From: an uncultured Clostridia bacterium
Lineage (GTDB): Bacteria > Bacillota > Clostridia > Oscillospirales > Acutalibacteraceae
Assembly (NCBI GenBank): GCA_927362715.1
Contig: CAKMIX010000002.1
Location: 62,001 to 126,000, forward strand
Length of the DNA: 64,000 nucleotides
Reading direction: 5' to 3'
Made by a program: the position numbers and the translations under genes. Positions 44,272-52,263 of this stretch are shown here, one piece after another. The stretch's first letter is position 1, and every line of letters begins with the position of its first letter. The notes under the pieces were generated by a model. It saw only the letters and a list, made by a program, of their open reading frames with translations. It was not told the DNA's origin and did no database searches.

Positions 44272-45318
44272 ATGTCTGTTTTTGCAAATAAGACCCTGCT
44301 CATCACGGGTGGTACGGGTTCCTTCGGCAATGCGGTGCTCAATCGCTTCATCACGTCGGACATCGGGGAGATCCGTATTTTCTCGCGGGATGAAAAAAAG
44401 CAGGATGACATGCGCCACGTCTTTCAGGCGCGTTATCCCGAAGCGAGCGGAAAGCTGAAATTCTATATCGGCGACGTACGCGACATTGATTCCGTGCGCA
44501 ATGCGATGCACGGGGTGGATTACATTTTCCATGCCGCGGCGCTCAAGCAGGTGCCCTCCTGTGAATTCTTCCCCATTGAGGCGGTGAAAACCAACGTGCT
44601 CGGGACGGAAAACGTCCTCAACGCCGCGATTGACGCGGGCGTGCGCAATATCATCTGCCTGTCTACGGACAAGGCGGCGTACCCCGTCAATGCGATGGGT
44701 ACCTCCAAAGCCATGATGGAAAAGGTCATTGTTGCAAAGTCCCGTACGGTAAGTCCTGAAAAAACCAAGATCTGCTGCACACGCTACGGCAATGTGCTGT
44801 GCTCGCGCGGGTCTGTGATCCCGCTTTGGATCGACCAGATCAAAGCAGGCGCACCTCTGACCGTAACGGAGCCCAATATGACGCGGTTTGTGATGAGCCT
44901 GGAAGAGGCGGTTGAGCTTGTGCTGTTTGCCTTTGAAAACGGGGAAAGCGGCGATATCCTTGTGCAGAAAGCGCCCGCCTGTACGATCGGCGTGCTTGCC
45001 GAAGCGGTCAAGGGCTTGTTCGCGCCGCAAACGGAGGTCCGTACCATCGGCATCCGCCACGGCGAAAAAATGTATGAAACGCTGCTTACGAACGAGGAAT
45101 GCGCGCATGCTATCGACATGGGCGCGTTCTACCGCGTCCCGGCGGATAAGCGCGATCTTAACTATGACAAATACTTCAAAGACGGGGATGTAAAGCGAAA
45201 TCCCTTAACAGAGTTCAATTCCAATAATACGCAGCTCCTGACCGTCGAAGCCGTGCAGGAGAAGCTGAAAACGCTGCCCTACATCCAAAACGCCCTGCAG
45301 GAGTGGGAGGACGCCTGA
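44272..45318 (+). CDS. capE: UDP-N-acetylglucosamine 4,6-dehydratase/5-epimerase (CapE/FnlA)
   Basis: 348 residues, extended SDR fold. It performs the first step from UDP-GlcNAc toward UDP-N-acetyl-L-fucosamine. GGTGSFG (14-20), a CLSTDKAAYPVNAMG segment (replacing the classical YxxxK with the family's variant) and an IGIRHGEKMYETL segment match CapE/FnlA. AAGGAGAG precedes ATG 44272. The stop overlaps the capF ATG. Confidence 0.92.
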   Translation: MSVFANKTLLITGGTGSFGNAVLNRFITSDIGEIRIFSRDEKKQDDMRHVFQARYPEASGKLKFYIGDVRDIDSVRNAMHGVDYIFHAAALKQVPSCEFFPIEAVKTNVLGTENVLNAAIDAGVRNIICLSTDKAAYPVNAMGTSKAMMEKVIVAKSRTVSPEKTKICCTRYGNVLCSRGSVIPLWIDQIKAGAPLTVTEPNMTRFVMSLEEAVELVLFAFENGESGDILVQKAPACTIGVLAEAVKGLFAPQTEVRTIGIRHGEKMYETLLTNEECAHAIDMGAFYRVPADKRDLNYDKYFKDGDVKRNPLTEFNSNNTQLLTVEAVQEKLKTLPYIQNALQEWEDA

Positions 45319-46463
45319 TGAAACTTCTGGTGACCGGTGCGAAGGGCTTTATCGGGAAAAATCTGACCGCGCAGCTCGAAAATATCCGCGACGGGAAGTG
45401 CAAGACGTCTTTGCCGGACGCCGATCTGGAGATCTGTCCCTACGACATGGATTCCGACCCGGCGCTTTTGGATGTATATTGCGCGGATTGCGACCTCGTG
45501 TTCAACCTTGCCGGTGTGAACCGTCCCGAAAATCCGGATGATTTTATGACGGGCAATTTCGGCTTTGCGTCCACGCTGCTCGATACGCTGAAAAAGCACA
45601 AAAACACCTGCCCCGTGATGCTTTCCTCTTCGACACAGGCGGCATTGGACAACCCCTACGGCAAAAGCAAAAAAGCGGGGGAGGATCTGTTCTTTACCTA
45701 TGCGCAGGAAACGGGGGCGAAAGTGTATGTTTATCGCTTTCCCAATGTGTTCGGCAAATGGTGCCGCCCGAATTACAACAGCGCCGTGGCAACGTTTTGC
45801 TATAACATCGCCCGTGACCTGCCCATCACGGTCAACGACCGCGCGCATGCGATGACGCTTGTGTATATTGACGACGTGGTGCAGGAGCTCATTTCGGCGG
45901 CGGCGGGAAAGCCGACGCGCGACGGCGATTTTTGCCGCGTGCCCGTGGAGCACAAAGCAACACTCGGCGAGATCGTCGACCTGCTGTACACGTTCCGTGA
46001 AAGCCGAAAGACTTTACAGATCCCGGATCTGACAGAAGGCAGCTTTTCCAAAAAGTTATACAGTACCTATCTTTCTTATCTGCCGACGGACGGCTTTTCC
46101 TATCCGCTCACACAGCACACGGATGCCCGCGGCTCGTTTACTGAGATCTTGCGCACTTCCAATCACGGGCAGTTCTCGGTAAATATTTCTAAACCGGGCA
46201 TCACAAAGGGACAGCACTGGCACAACACCAAAAACGAAAAGTTCTTAGTTGTCAGCGGCAAGGGCGTGATCCGTTTCCGCAAGCCGGGAGAGCAGCAGGT
46301 GTATTCTTACTATGTATCCGGCGAAAAGCTGGAGGTCGTGGACATTCCCGTCGGCTATACGCACAGCATAGAAAATTTAGGCGAAACCGATATGGTCACC
46401 TTTATGTGGTGCAACGAATGCTTTGATCCCGCACACCCGGATACGTTTGCGCTGGAAGTGTGA
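45318..46463 (+). CDS. capF: UDP-2-acetamido-2,6-dideoxy-hexulose reductase CapF (FnlB), SDR-cupin
   Basis: 381 residues. The N-terminal NADPH-dependent SDR half (GAKGFIG, 7-13; YGKSKKAGE) is joined to a C-terminal cupin half (from about 270) with HTDARGSFTEIL, GQHWHNTKNEKF and HSIENLGE; the His/Glu set binds metal. It is bifunctional in C3-epimerisation and C4-reduction. ATG 45318 overlaps the capE stop; GGGAGG lies just upstream. Confidence 0.93.
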   Translation: MKLLVTGAKGFIGKNLTAQLENIRDGKCKTSLPDADLEICPYDMDSDPALLDVYCADCDLVFNLAGVNRPENPDDFMTGNFGFASTLLDTLKKHKNTCPVMLSSSTQAALDNPYGKSKKAGEDLFFTYAQETGAKVYVYRFPNVFGKWCRPNYNSAVATFCYNIARDLPITVNDRAHAMTLVYIDDVVQELISAAAGKPTRDGDFCRVPVEHKATLGEIVDLLYTFRESRKTLQIPDLTEGSFSKKLYSTYLSYLPTDGFSYPLTQHTDARGSFTEILRTSNHGQFSVNISKPGITKGQHWHNTKNEKFLVVSGKGVIRFRKPGEQQVYSYYVSGEKLEVVDIPVGYTHSIENLGETDMVTFMWCNECFDPAHPDTFALEV

Positions 46464-46960
46464 TGCTTGTGAAACAAAAAGCCGCAAAGGCAGTCTGCCT
46501 TGTCCTTGCCATCCTGACGACGGCGTTTATTTTCTACAATTCGGCGCAGCCCGTGGCGGATTCCTCCGCCGCCGCGAACAATGTGGCGGAACAGATCGTG
46601 TCCGTCCTGCCGGATGCGGAAACGGTGACAGAAAGCCCGCGCACCATGCGGGAATTTGCCATGCAGGTCCGCAAGGCGGCGCACGCGGTGGAGTTTTTTG
46701 CGTTGGGCGCGGAGCTTTCCGTTCTGTTTTACCTGCTGCACAAAAGGCTGCATATCCAGACGCTTTGGAACACGCTTTCGGCGGCGCTCGCCATTGCCGT
46801 AACGGATGAATCCATCCAGATCCTGTCGGGCAGAGGTCCGCGGGTGCAGGACGTGCTGCTGGACTTTTGCGGCGCGCTGGCGGCGACGGCGCTGTGCTGG
46901 ATGCTGTTCGGCATTATATATGCGGTACGCCGTAGAAAAAAGAAAGAAAAAGAGGGATGA
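46463..46960 (+). CDS. VanZ family membrane protein
   Basis: 165 residues, four membrane helices. The VanZ-like core is visible: RKAAHAVEFFALGAELSVLF, then TDESIQILSGRGPRVQDVLLDF. Its biochemical role is unsettled; VanZ proteins are linked to teicoplanin resistance and envelope remodelling. It begins on the capF stop codon and ends 4 bases before capG, so it is inserted inside the FucNAc pathway. Confidence 0.85.
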   Translation: MLVKQKAAKAVCLVLAILTTAFIFYNSAQPVADSSAAANNVAEQIVSVLPDAETVTESPRTMREFAMQVRKAAHAVEFFALGAELSVLFYLLHKRLHIQTLWNTLSAALAIAVTDESIQILSGRGPRVQDVLLDFCGALAATALCWMLFGIIYAVRRRKKKEKEG

Positions 46961-46964
46961 ACCC

Positions 46965-48095
46965 ATGGGTAAATTGAAGCTGATGACCATCCTCGGCACC
47001 CGCCCGGAGATCATCCGCCTGTCGGCGGTCATCAAATGCGCGGACAAATATTTTGACCACATCCTCGTGCACACGGGGCAGAATTACGATTATACGCTCA
47101 ACGAGGTGTTTTTTAACGACCTCGAGCTGCGTGCGCCTGACTACTATCTCGACAGCGTCGGCGACAACCTCGGGCAGACGATGGGCAACATCCTTGCGAA
47201 ATCCTATGAAGTTTTGCAAAAGGAACAGCCTGATGCGCTTTTGATCCTGGGCGATACGAACTCCGCACTGTCCGCCATTTCGGCGAAGCGGCTCAAAGTA
47301 CCGATCTTCCACATGGAGGCGGGCAACCGCTGCTGGGACTGGAACGTCCCCGAAATGACGAACCGCACCATCGTCGACCATATTTCCGATATCAACCTGC
47401 CCTATACCGAGCACAGCCGCCGCTATCTCTTAAGCGAGGGCATGGACGGCAAGACCATGTTTGTCACCGGCTCGCCCATGCGCGAGGTGCTGCGCGACCA
47501 CGCTGATAAGATCGAGCAAAGCCGCGTGCTCGAAACGCTTCGGCTTGAACCGCGCAAATATATCCTGCTTTCGGCGCACCGGGAGGAGAATATCGACAAC
47601 GAAGCGCATTTCCTTTCCTTAATGAACGCGGTCAACGAGATCGCTGAAAGCTACCAAATGCCCGTGATCTATTCCACCCACCCGCGCAGCCGCAATATCA
47701 TCGAAAAGCGCGGCTTCCGTTTTCACCCGTTGGTGCAGAGCCTTAAACCGTTCGGCTTTATGGATTATAACAAGCTGCAAAAGAACGCCTACTGCGTACT
47801 TTCCGACAGCGGCACGCTTTCCGAAGAATCGGCGATGCTCGGTTTCCCCGCTGTGCTGGTGCGGACTTCCACAGAACGCCCCGAAGTGCTTGACAAAGGC
47901 ACGGTCGTCATCGGCGGCATCCGCGGTGAGGATGTGCGGCAGGCAATGGACTTGGCGGTCGCCATGTATGAAAATCAGGAAGAAACGGTCATGGCGGAGG
48001 ACTATGCCGATACGAACGTTTCCGTGAAAGTCTGCAAGATCATCCAAAGCTATGCGAAGATCGTCAACCTGACGACGTGGCATAAAGGCGAATAA
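46965..48095 (+). CDS. capG: UDP-N-acetyl-L-fucosamine synthase CapG (FnlC), WecB-like 2-epimerase
   Basis: 376 residues of the UDP-GlcNAc 2-epimerase family. It completes UDP-L-FucNAc synthesis after CapE and CapF. The LGTRPEIIRL start, HTGQNYD, ILGDTNSALS, HMEAGNRCWDWNVPE and SAHREENID motifs are present; HMEAGNRC and WNVPE are typical of CapG rather than WecB. GAGGGATGA precedes ATG 46965. A terminator follows. Confidence 0.9.
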   Translation: MGKLKLMTILGTRPEIIRLSAVIKCADKYFDHILVHTGQNYDYTLNEVFFNDLELRAPDYYLDSVGDNLGQTMGNILAKSYEVLQKEQPDALLILGDTNSALSAISAKRLKVPIFHMEAGNRCWDWNVPEMTNRTIVDHISDINLPYTEHSRRYLLSEGMDGKTMFVTGSPMREVLRDHADKIEQSRVLETLRLEPRKYILLSAHREENIDNEAHFLSLMNAVNEIAESYQMPVIYSTHPRSRNIIEKRGFRFHPLVQSLKPFGFMDYNKLQKNAYCVLSDSGTLSEESAMLGFPAVLVRTSTERPEVLDKGTVVIGGIRGEDVRQAMDLAVAMYENQEETVMAEDYADTNVSVKVCKIIQSYAKIVNLTTWHKGE

Positions 48096-48105
48096 CGAGA
48101 ACGCA

Positions 48106-48140
48106 AAGCGCCCGCAGCAAAATGCTGCGGGCGCTTGTCT
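48106..48140. terminator. Terminator of the polysaccharide operon and of dtxR-like gene
   Basis: AAGCGCCCGCAGCA (48106-48119) pairs perfectly with 48123-48136, and the sequence TTGTCTTATTT follows. A residues on the left side allow it to serve the convergent repressor gene as well. Confidence 0.85.
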
Positions 48141-48151
48141 TATTTGTGTAC

Positions 48152-48526
48152 TTAGCTTTGCTCATGCGCGTGGATGTGCGATTGCAAGGCGGCAAAGGTC
48201 TCGTCGCTGATGATGTGTTCCATTTTGCACGCATCCGCAGCGGCGATGTCCTCCGGCACGCCGAGCGACGTGAGGACTTTCGTGAGCACCGTGTGGCGCG
48301 TGTAGATCTTTTCGGCGACCTCGCGGCCCGTGTCTGTTAAGCGGATGTGCCCATCCTTGTCCACGGTGATAAAACCGCCGTTTTTAAGAAGCCCCATGGC
48401 GCGGCTGACGCTGGGCTTGCTGAACTGCATATATTCCACGATGTCAATGGCACGCACGGCGGGCTTTTGGCGCGAGAGGATCAGAATGGTCTCCAAATAC
48501 ATCTCGCCGGATTCCTGTAACTGCAT
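48152..48526 (-). CDS. DtxR/MntR family iron-dependent repressor
   Basis: 124 residues. N-terminal winged helix (SKPSVSRAMGLLKNGGFITV) and a C-terminal metal-binding/dimer domain with the TDTGREVAEKIYTRHTVL and CKMEHIISD segments, whose Glu, His and Cys/Met ligands bind Fe2+/Mn2+. No SH3 domain, so MntR-size. Start at 48526 was chosen because AAGGAGG lies 7 bases before; the Met at 48532 would leave one base of spacing. It is divergent from feoA, and two palindromic operators there are the probable targets. Confidence 0.88.
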   Translation of the reverse strand: MQLQESGEMYLETILILSRQKPAVRAIDIVEYMQFSKPSVSRAMGLLKNGGFITVDKDGHIRLTDTGREVAEKIYTRHTVLTKVLTSLGVPEDIAAADACKMEHIISDETFAALQSHIHAHEQS

Positions 48527-48559
48527 CTGCATGCCTCCTTTTTCGATGCTGTAAAAAAC

Positions 48560-48588
48560 AGTCTAACATATTTTCACAGAAAACGCAA
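48560..48588 (-). promoter_or_regulatory. Promoter of the DtxR-family gene
   Basis: On the minus strand: TTGCGT (48588-48583), a 17-base spacer, TAGACT (48565-48560). A GTTAG half-site overlaps the -10, hinting at weak autoregulation. Confidence 0.55.
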
Positions 48589-48683
48589 CCGCCCGGAAAA
48601 TTGTCGTTTTTTTACGAAGCCTTTTTTGCAGCGATGCTATTTTTAACGAAATTGACGAAAACCGAGAAAATGCAAAATGAGGC

Positions 48684-48712
48684 TTGACAAATTCCTACCG
48701 ATTCGCTATTCT
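48684..48712 (+). promoter_or_regulatory. Promoter of feoA
   Basis: TTGACA (48684-48689), a 17-base spacer and TATTCT (48707-48712). The DtxR-type operator begins 8 bases downstream. Confidence 0.75.
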
Positions 48713-48719
48713 ATTAGTG

Positions 48720-48735
48720 GTTAGCGAACGCTAAC
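48720..48735. promoter_or_regulatory. DtxR-family operator 1
   Basis: GTTAGCGAACGCTAAC has perfect 7-bp arms and a 2-base centre. The TTAG...CTAA core is that of DtxR/IdeR/MntR boxes. It covers the predicted transcription start of feoA. Confidence 0.8.
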
Positions 48736-48791
48736 TTCTGCGACGTGCTTCTTTTGCCGTCGAACAGGGCAAGGAAAGGAACGATACGCCC

Positions 48792-49004
48792 ATGATGCCG
48801 TTGAGTTTTGCCGCGAACGGCGAAGAAAACATCATCCGCAAGGTCGGCGGCAGCGCCGACGTGAAGCAGCACCTTTGCGATCTCGGCTTTGTGCCGGGCG
48901 GCAGTGTGACGGTCATCTCCGCAAACGGCGGGAACCTGATCGTCAGCGTCAAAGGCTGCCGGGTGGCTGTCAGCCGCGAGATGGCGAATAAAATTTATAT
49001 CTGA
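48792..49004 (+). CDS. feoA: Ferrous iron transport protein A, copy 1
   Basis: 70 residues, an SH3-like beta-barrel typical of FeoA, which assists the FeoB GTPase. Motifs include RKVGGSADVKQHLCDLGFVPGG and GCRVAVSREMANKI. GGAAAGGAA lies upstream of ATG 48792. It is first of the feo operon, which is controlled by the DtxR-type operator upstream. Confidence 0.9.
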   Translation: MMPLSFAANGEENIIRKVGGSADVKQHLCDLGFVPGGSVTVISANGGNLIVSVKGCRVAVSREMANKIYI

Positions 49005-49055
49005 TCTGCTGCAAGTGTATCTTGTTAAGTCAATTCAACCGAAAGGGGAAACGAT

Positions 49056-49277
49056 ATGAAAACACTTCGTGAAGTGCCTATAGGCGGCGACTGTAAAGTT
49101 GTTAAGCTGCACGGCGAGGGTGCGGTGAAACGGCGCATCATGGACATGGGTATCACCAAAGGCGTGGGCATCCATGTGCGCAAGGTAGCGCCGCTCGGTG
49201 ATCCTGTGGAGGTCACGGTGCGCGGTTATGAGCTGTCTTTACGCAAGGCGGACGCGGAAATGATCGAGGTGGAGTGA
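49056..49277 (+). CDS. feoA: Ferrous iron transport protein A, copy 2
   Basis: 73 residues, a second FeoA SH3-like protein (LREVPIGGDCKVVKLHGEG, RRIMDMGITKG, YELSLRKADAEMI). GAAAGGGG precedes ATG 49056. Two tandem FeoA genes before feoB are usual in Clostridia. A second operator and promoter separate it from feoB. Confidence 0.92.
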   Translation: MKTLREVPIGGDCKVVKLHGEGAVKRRIMDMGITKGVGIHVRKVAPLGDPVEVTVRGYELSLRKADAEMIEVE

Positions 49278-49305
49278 CCTTTCGCTCACTTTCGCGTATA
49301 TTTTT

Positions 49306-49331
49306 TTGACAACACGTTAGCCTACGCTAAC
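49306..49331 (+). promoter_or_regulatory. Second feo promoter with DtxR-family operator 2
   Basis: GTTAGCCTACGCTAAC (49316-49331) repeats operator 1 with one arm mismatch. It lies directly after TTGACA (49306-49311) and covers the -10 region (TAACTT). feoB can thus be transcribed and repressed independently of the feoA genes. Confidence 0.78.
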
Positions 49332-49350
49332 TTCAGAAAGGAAGACGGAA

Positions 49351-51813
49351 ATGGAAATTCGCATTGCGCTGGCGGGCAACCCCAACAGCGGCAAGACGAC
49401 GCTGTTCAACGCCCTGACCGGTTCCAACCAATTCGTCGGCAACTGGCCCGGCGTTACGGTCGAGAAAAAAGAGGGGAAGCTCAAAAAGCACAGCGATGTT
49501 AAGATCGTGGACTTACCCGGCATTTACTCCCTGTCGCCGTATACGCTCGAAGAGGTCGTGGCGCGCAACTTCCTGCTGGAGGAGCGTCCGGATGCGATCC
49601 TCAATATCGTTGACGGTACGAACCTCGAGCGCAACCTGTATCTGACCACGCAGCTTACGGAGCTGGGCATCCCGGTCGTCGTTGCGGTGAATATGATGGA
49701 CGTGGTGCAGAAAAACGGCGACCGCATCAACATCGAAGCACTTTCCACTGCGCTCGGCTGCAAGGTCGTGGAGATCTCGGCGCTCAAGGGTACAGGCGTC
49801 AAAGAGGCTGCTGAAACCGCTGTGGAAGCGGCGAAGGGGGCGGTGACGGTGCCGCAGCACAGCTTTTCGGGTGCGGTGGAGCACGCGCTTGCACACATTG
49901 AAGAAGCCGCCGTGCACAACCTGCCTGCCGAACAGCAGCGCTGGTATGCGATCAAAATTTTCGAGCGCGATGAAAAGGTGCTCGAAAAATTAAAGCTTCC
50001 CGCCGACGTTGCGGCGCATATCGAGCAGGATATTCAGGATGCGGAAAAAGAGCTTGACGACGACGCCGAAAGCATCATCACCAATGAGCGCTATGTGTAT
50101 ATCGCATCCGTCATCAAATCCTGCTATCAGAAAAAGAGCAAGGCAAAGCTCACCACCTCCGATAAGATAGACCGCGTTGTCACCAACCGGTGGCTTGCGC
50201 TCCCGATCTTTGCCGTGGTCATGATCATCGTGTATTATGTCTCGGTCACGACGGTCGGCACCTGGGCGACGGACTGGGCGAACGACGGCGTGTTCGGCGA
50301 CGGCTGGCACCTTTGGGGCGGCGCTGCTTACGAACAGGCGGCGGAGGACTATGTGATCCCCGGTGCTGAGACCGAGGCGTTCTTGGAGGCAGCCGCCGAG
50401 GCGGGCGCTGTGGATGAAGCCGCCTCCACCGAAGAGGAGACCGTGCTCATCCCCGAAATCGCCCAAAACGTCACTGCGACGGCTGTGCTGTATGACGACG
50501 AGGGCAACGTCACCGACGAGATCCCCGTGGATTACGCTACATATCTCGAGGCCTCGCAGGTCGAAGAACCCGACCCCGCCGACTACGGCGTGTGGGTGCC
50601 CGGCATCCCGGTGCTTGTGGAATCGGGCTTGACGGCAATAAACTGTGCCGACTGGCTGCAGGGGCTGATCTTGGACGGCATCGTCGGCGGCGTCGGCGCG
50701 GTGCTCGGCTTCGTGCCGCAGATGCTCGTGCTGTTCATCTTTCTGGCATTCTTGGAGAGCTGCGGCTACATGGCGCGCGTGGCGTTCGTCATGGACCGTA
50801 TTTTCCGCAAATTCGGCCTTTCGGGCAAATCCTTCATCCCGATGCTCATCGGCACGGGCTGCGGCGTGCCCGGTATCATGGCGTCGCGTACCATTGAAAA
50901 CGAACGCGACCGCCGCATGACCATTATGACCACCACCTTTATCCCCTGCGGGGCAAAGCTCCCGATCATTGCACTGATCGCCGGCGCGCTGTTTGACGGC
51001 GCGTGGTGGGTCTCGCCGAGCGCCTATTTTATCGGCGTGGCTGCGATCATCGTCTCGGGTATCATGCTCAAAAAGACCAAGCTGTTTTCGGGCGATCCTG
51101 CCCCGTTCGTTATGGAGCTGCCCGCTTACCACTGGCCGACTGTCGGCAACGTGCTGCGCTCCATGTGGGAACGCGCCTGGTCATTCATCAAAAAAGCGGG
51201 GACGGTCATCCTGCTTTCGTCCATCGTGCTGTGGTTCCTGCAGGCGTTCGGCGTTGAAAACGGCAGCTTCGGCATGGTTGAAGACCTCAACAACTCCGTG
51301 CTTGCCGTGATCGGTAGCGGCATCGCTTGGATCTTCGCACCACTCGGCTGGGGCAACTGGCAGAGCGCGGTGGCGACCATCACGGGTCTGATTGCCAAAG
51401 AAAATGTAGTCGGTACGTTCGGTGTTCTGTTCGGCGGCTTCGACGAGGTTGCCGAGAACGGCTGGCAGATCTGGGCGAATATGCGTCAGGTCTACACGCC
51501 CTTGTCCGCATATTCCTTCCTGATTTTCAACCTGCTCTGCGCGCCGTGCTTTGCGGCGATGGGCGCGATCAAGCGTGAGATGAACAACGGCAAATGGACG
51601 GCTTTCGCCATAGCCTATCAATGCGTGTTCGCATATGCGATCTCCCTCATTGTCTACCAGCTCGGCATGCTCTTCACAGGGCAGGGCAATGTCATCGGCG
51701 CGATCGCCGCGTTTGTTCTGTTAGGGATCATCTGCTTCATGCTGTTCCGCCCCGACCCGGAAAAGAAAAGACGCGCGCAGCTGCATGCGGCTGCCGCTGC
51801 GGCAACCAAATAA
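49351..51813 (+). CDS. feoB: Ferrous iron transporter FeoB
   Basis: 820 residues. An N-terminal G-domain (G1 GNPNSGKTT 9-17, DLPG 54-57, NMMD 114-117) and GDI helices precede a core with two Gate motifs and FIPCGAKLP. Between the first and second membrane segments there is an acidic Ala/Glu-rich insert of about 100 residues (about 318-419), predicted outside the cell. It imports Fe2+. AGAAAGGAAG precedes ATG 49351; it is under operator 2. Confidence 0.95.
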   Translation: MEIRIALAGNPNSGKTTLFNALTGSNQFVGNWPGVTVEKKEGKLKKHSDVKIVDLPGIYSLSPYTLEEVVARNFLLEERPDAILNIVDGTNLERNLYLTTQLTELGIPVVVAVNMMDVVQKNGDRINIEALSTALGCKVVEISALKGTGVKEAAETAVEAAKGAVTVPQHSFSGAVEHALAHIEEAAVHNLPAEQQRWYAIKIFERDEKVLEKLKLPADVAAHIEQDIQDAEKELDDDAESIITNERYVYIASVIKSCYQKKSKAKLTTSDKIDRVVTNRWLALPIFAVVMIIVYYVSVTTVGTWATDWANDGVFGDGWHLWGGAAYEQAAEDYVIPGAETEAFLEAAAEAGAVDEAASTEEETVLIPEIAQNVTATAVLYDDEGNVTDEIPVDYATYLEASQVEEPDPADYGVWVPGIPVLVESGLTAINCADWLQGLILDGIVGGVGAVLGFVPQMLVLFIFLAFLESCGYMARVAFVMDRIFRKFGLSGKSFIPMLIGTGCGVPGIMASRTIENERDRRMTIMTTTFIPCGAKLPIIALIAGALFDGAWWVSPSAYFIGVAAIIVSGIMLKKTKLFSGDPAPFVMELPAYHWPTVGNVLRSMWERAWSFIKKAGTVILLSSIVLWFLQAFGVENGSFGMVEDLNNSVLAVIGSGIAWIFAPLGWGNWQSAVATITGLIAKENVVGTFGVLFGGFDEVAENGWQIWANMRQVYTPLSAYSFLIFNLLCAPCFAAMGAIKREMNNGKWTAFAIAYQCVFAYAISLIVYQLGMLFTGQGNVIGAIAAFVLLGIICFMLFRPDPEKKRRAQLHAAAAAATK

Positions 51814-51858
51814 AATCATCAAAACAAAACCTGTATTTGCCGTAAAGGAGGCTTTCCC

Positions 51859-52056
51859 GTGCTCACATTCCTTTCTCAAAACCTCGCAACGATCCTGATT
51901 TCGCTTGCGCTGTTCGCCGTGGTGGCGCTTGTGATCGTCCACCTTGTGCGCAACCGCCGAAAGGGAAAGTCCTCCTGCGGCTGCAACTGTGCAGGCTGCC
52001 CGATGTCGGGCGCGTGCCACGCGGGCAAGCCGCAAGCGAACCCACATCATTCTTGA
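51859..52056 (+). CDS. FeoB-associated Cys-rich membrane protein
   Basis: 65 residues. One membrane helix (about 8-30) is followed by a basic and Cys-rich tail (SCGCNCAGCPMSGACH). Small proteins of this type follow feoB in many Firmicutes and probably bind or pass Fe2+ at the cytoplasmic side. GTG 51859 follows AAAGGAGG, and the gene sits 45 bases after feoB. Confidence 0.85.
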   Translation: MLTFLSQNLATILISLALFAVVALVIVHLVRNRRKGKSSCGCNCAGCPMSGACHAGKPQANPHHS

Positions 52057-52092
52057 CATTCTCCCCTTATGATATTTCCTTTATACAGGGTT

Positions 52093-52130
52093 GGACCGTT
52101 CCGCTTTAAGCGGGGCGGTCCTGCCTTTTT
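52093..52130 (+). terminator. Terminator of the feo operon
   Basis: A 14-bp stem with two G-U pairs starts at GGACCG (52093) and ends at CGGTCC (52121). TGCCTTTTT follows. Confidence 0.8.
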
Positions 52131-52177
52131 GTCCCCAAGGCTTGTGCCGGCGATATGGGATGAAATTGCACTTGTCG

Positions 52178-52205
52178 TTGACAAAAAATAGAAATATGAT
52201 ATAAT
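52178..52205 (+). promoter_or_regulatory. Promoter of the small dockerin protein
   Basis: TTGACA (52178-52183), a 16-base spacer and TATAAT (52200-52205): perfect hexamers, so expression is expected to be strong. Confidence 0.8.
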
Positions 52206-52263
52206 TTTTATGCGGGAAACCACGATAATTTTATTCAAAACACAAATAGAGGGAGTATGAATT

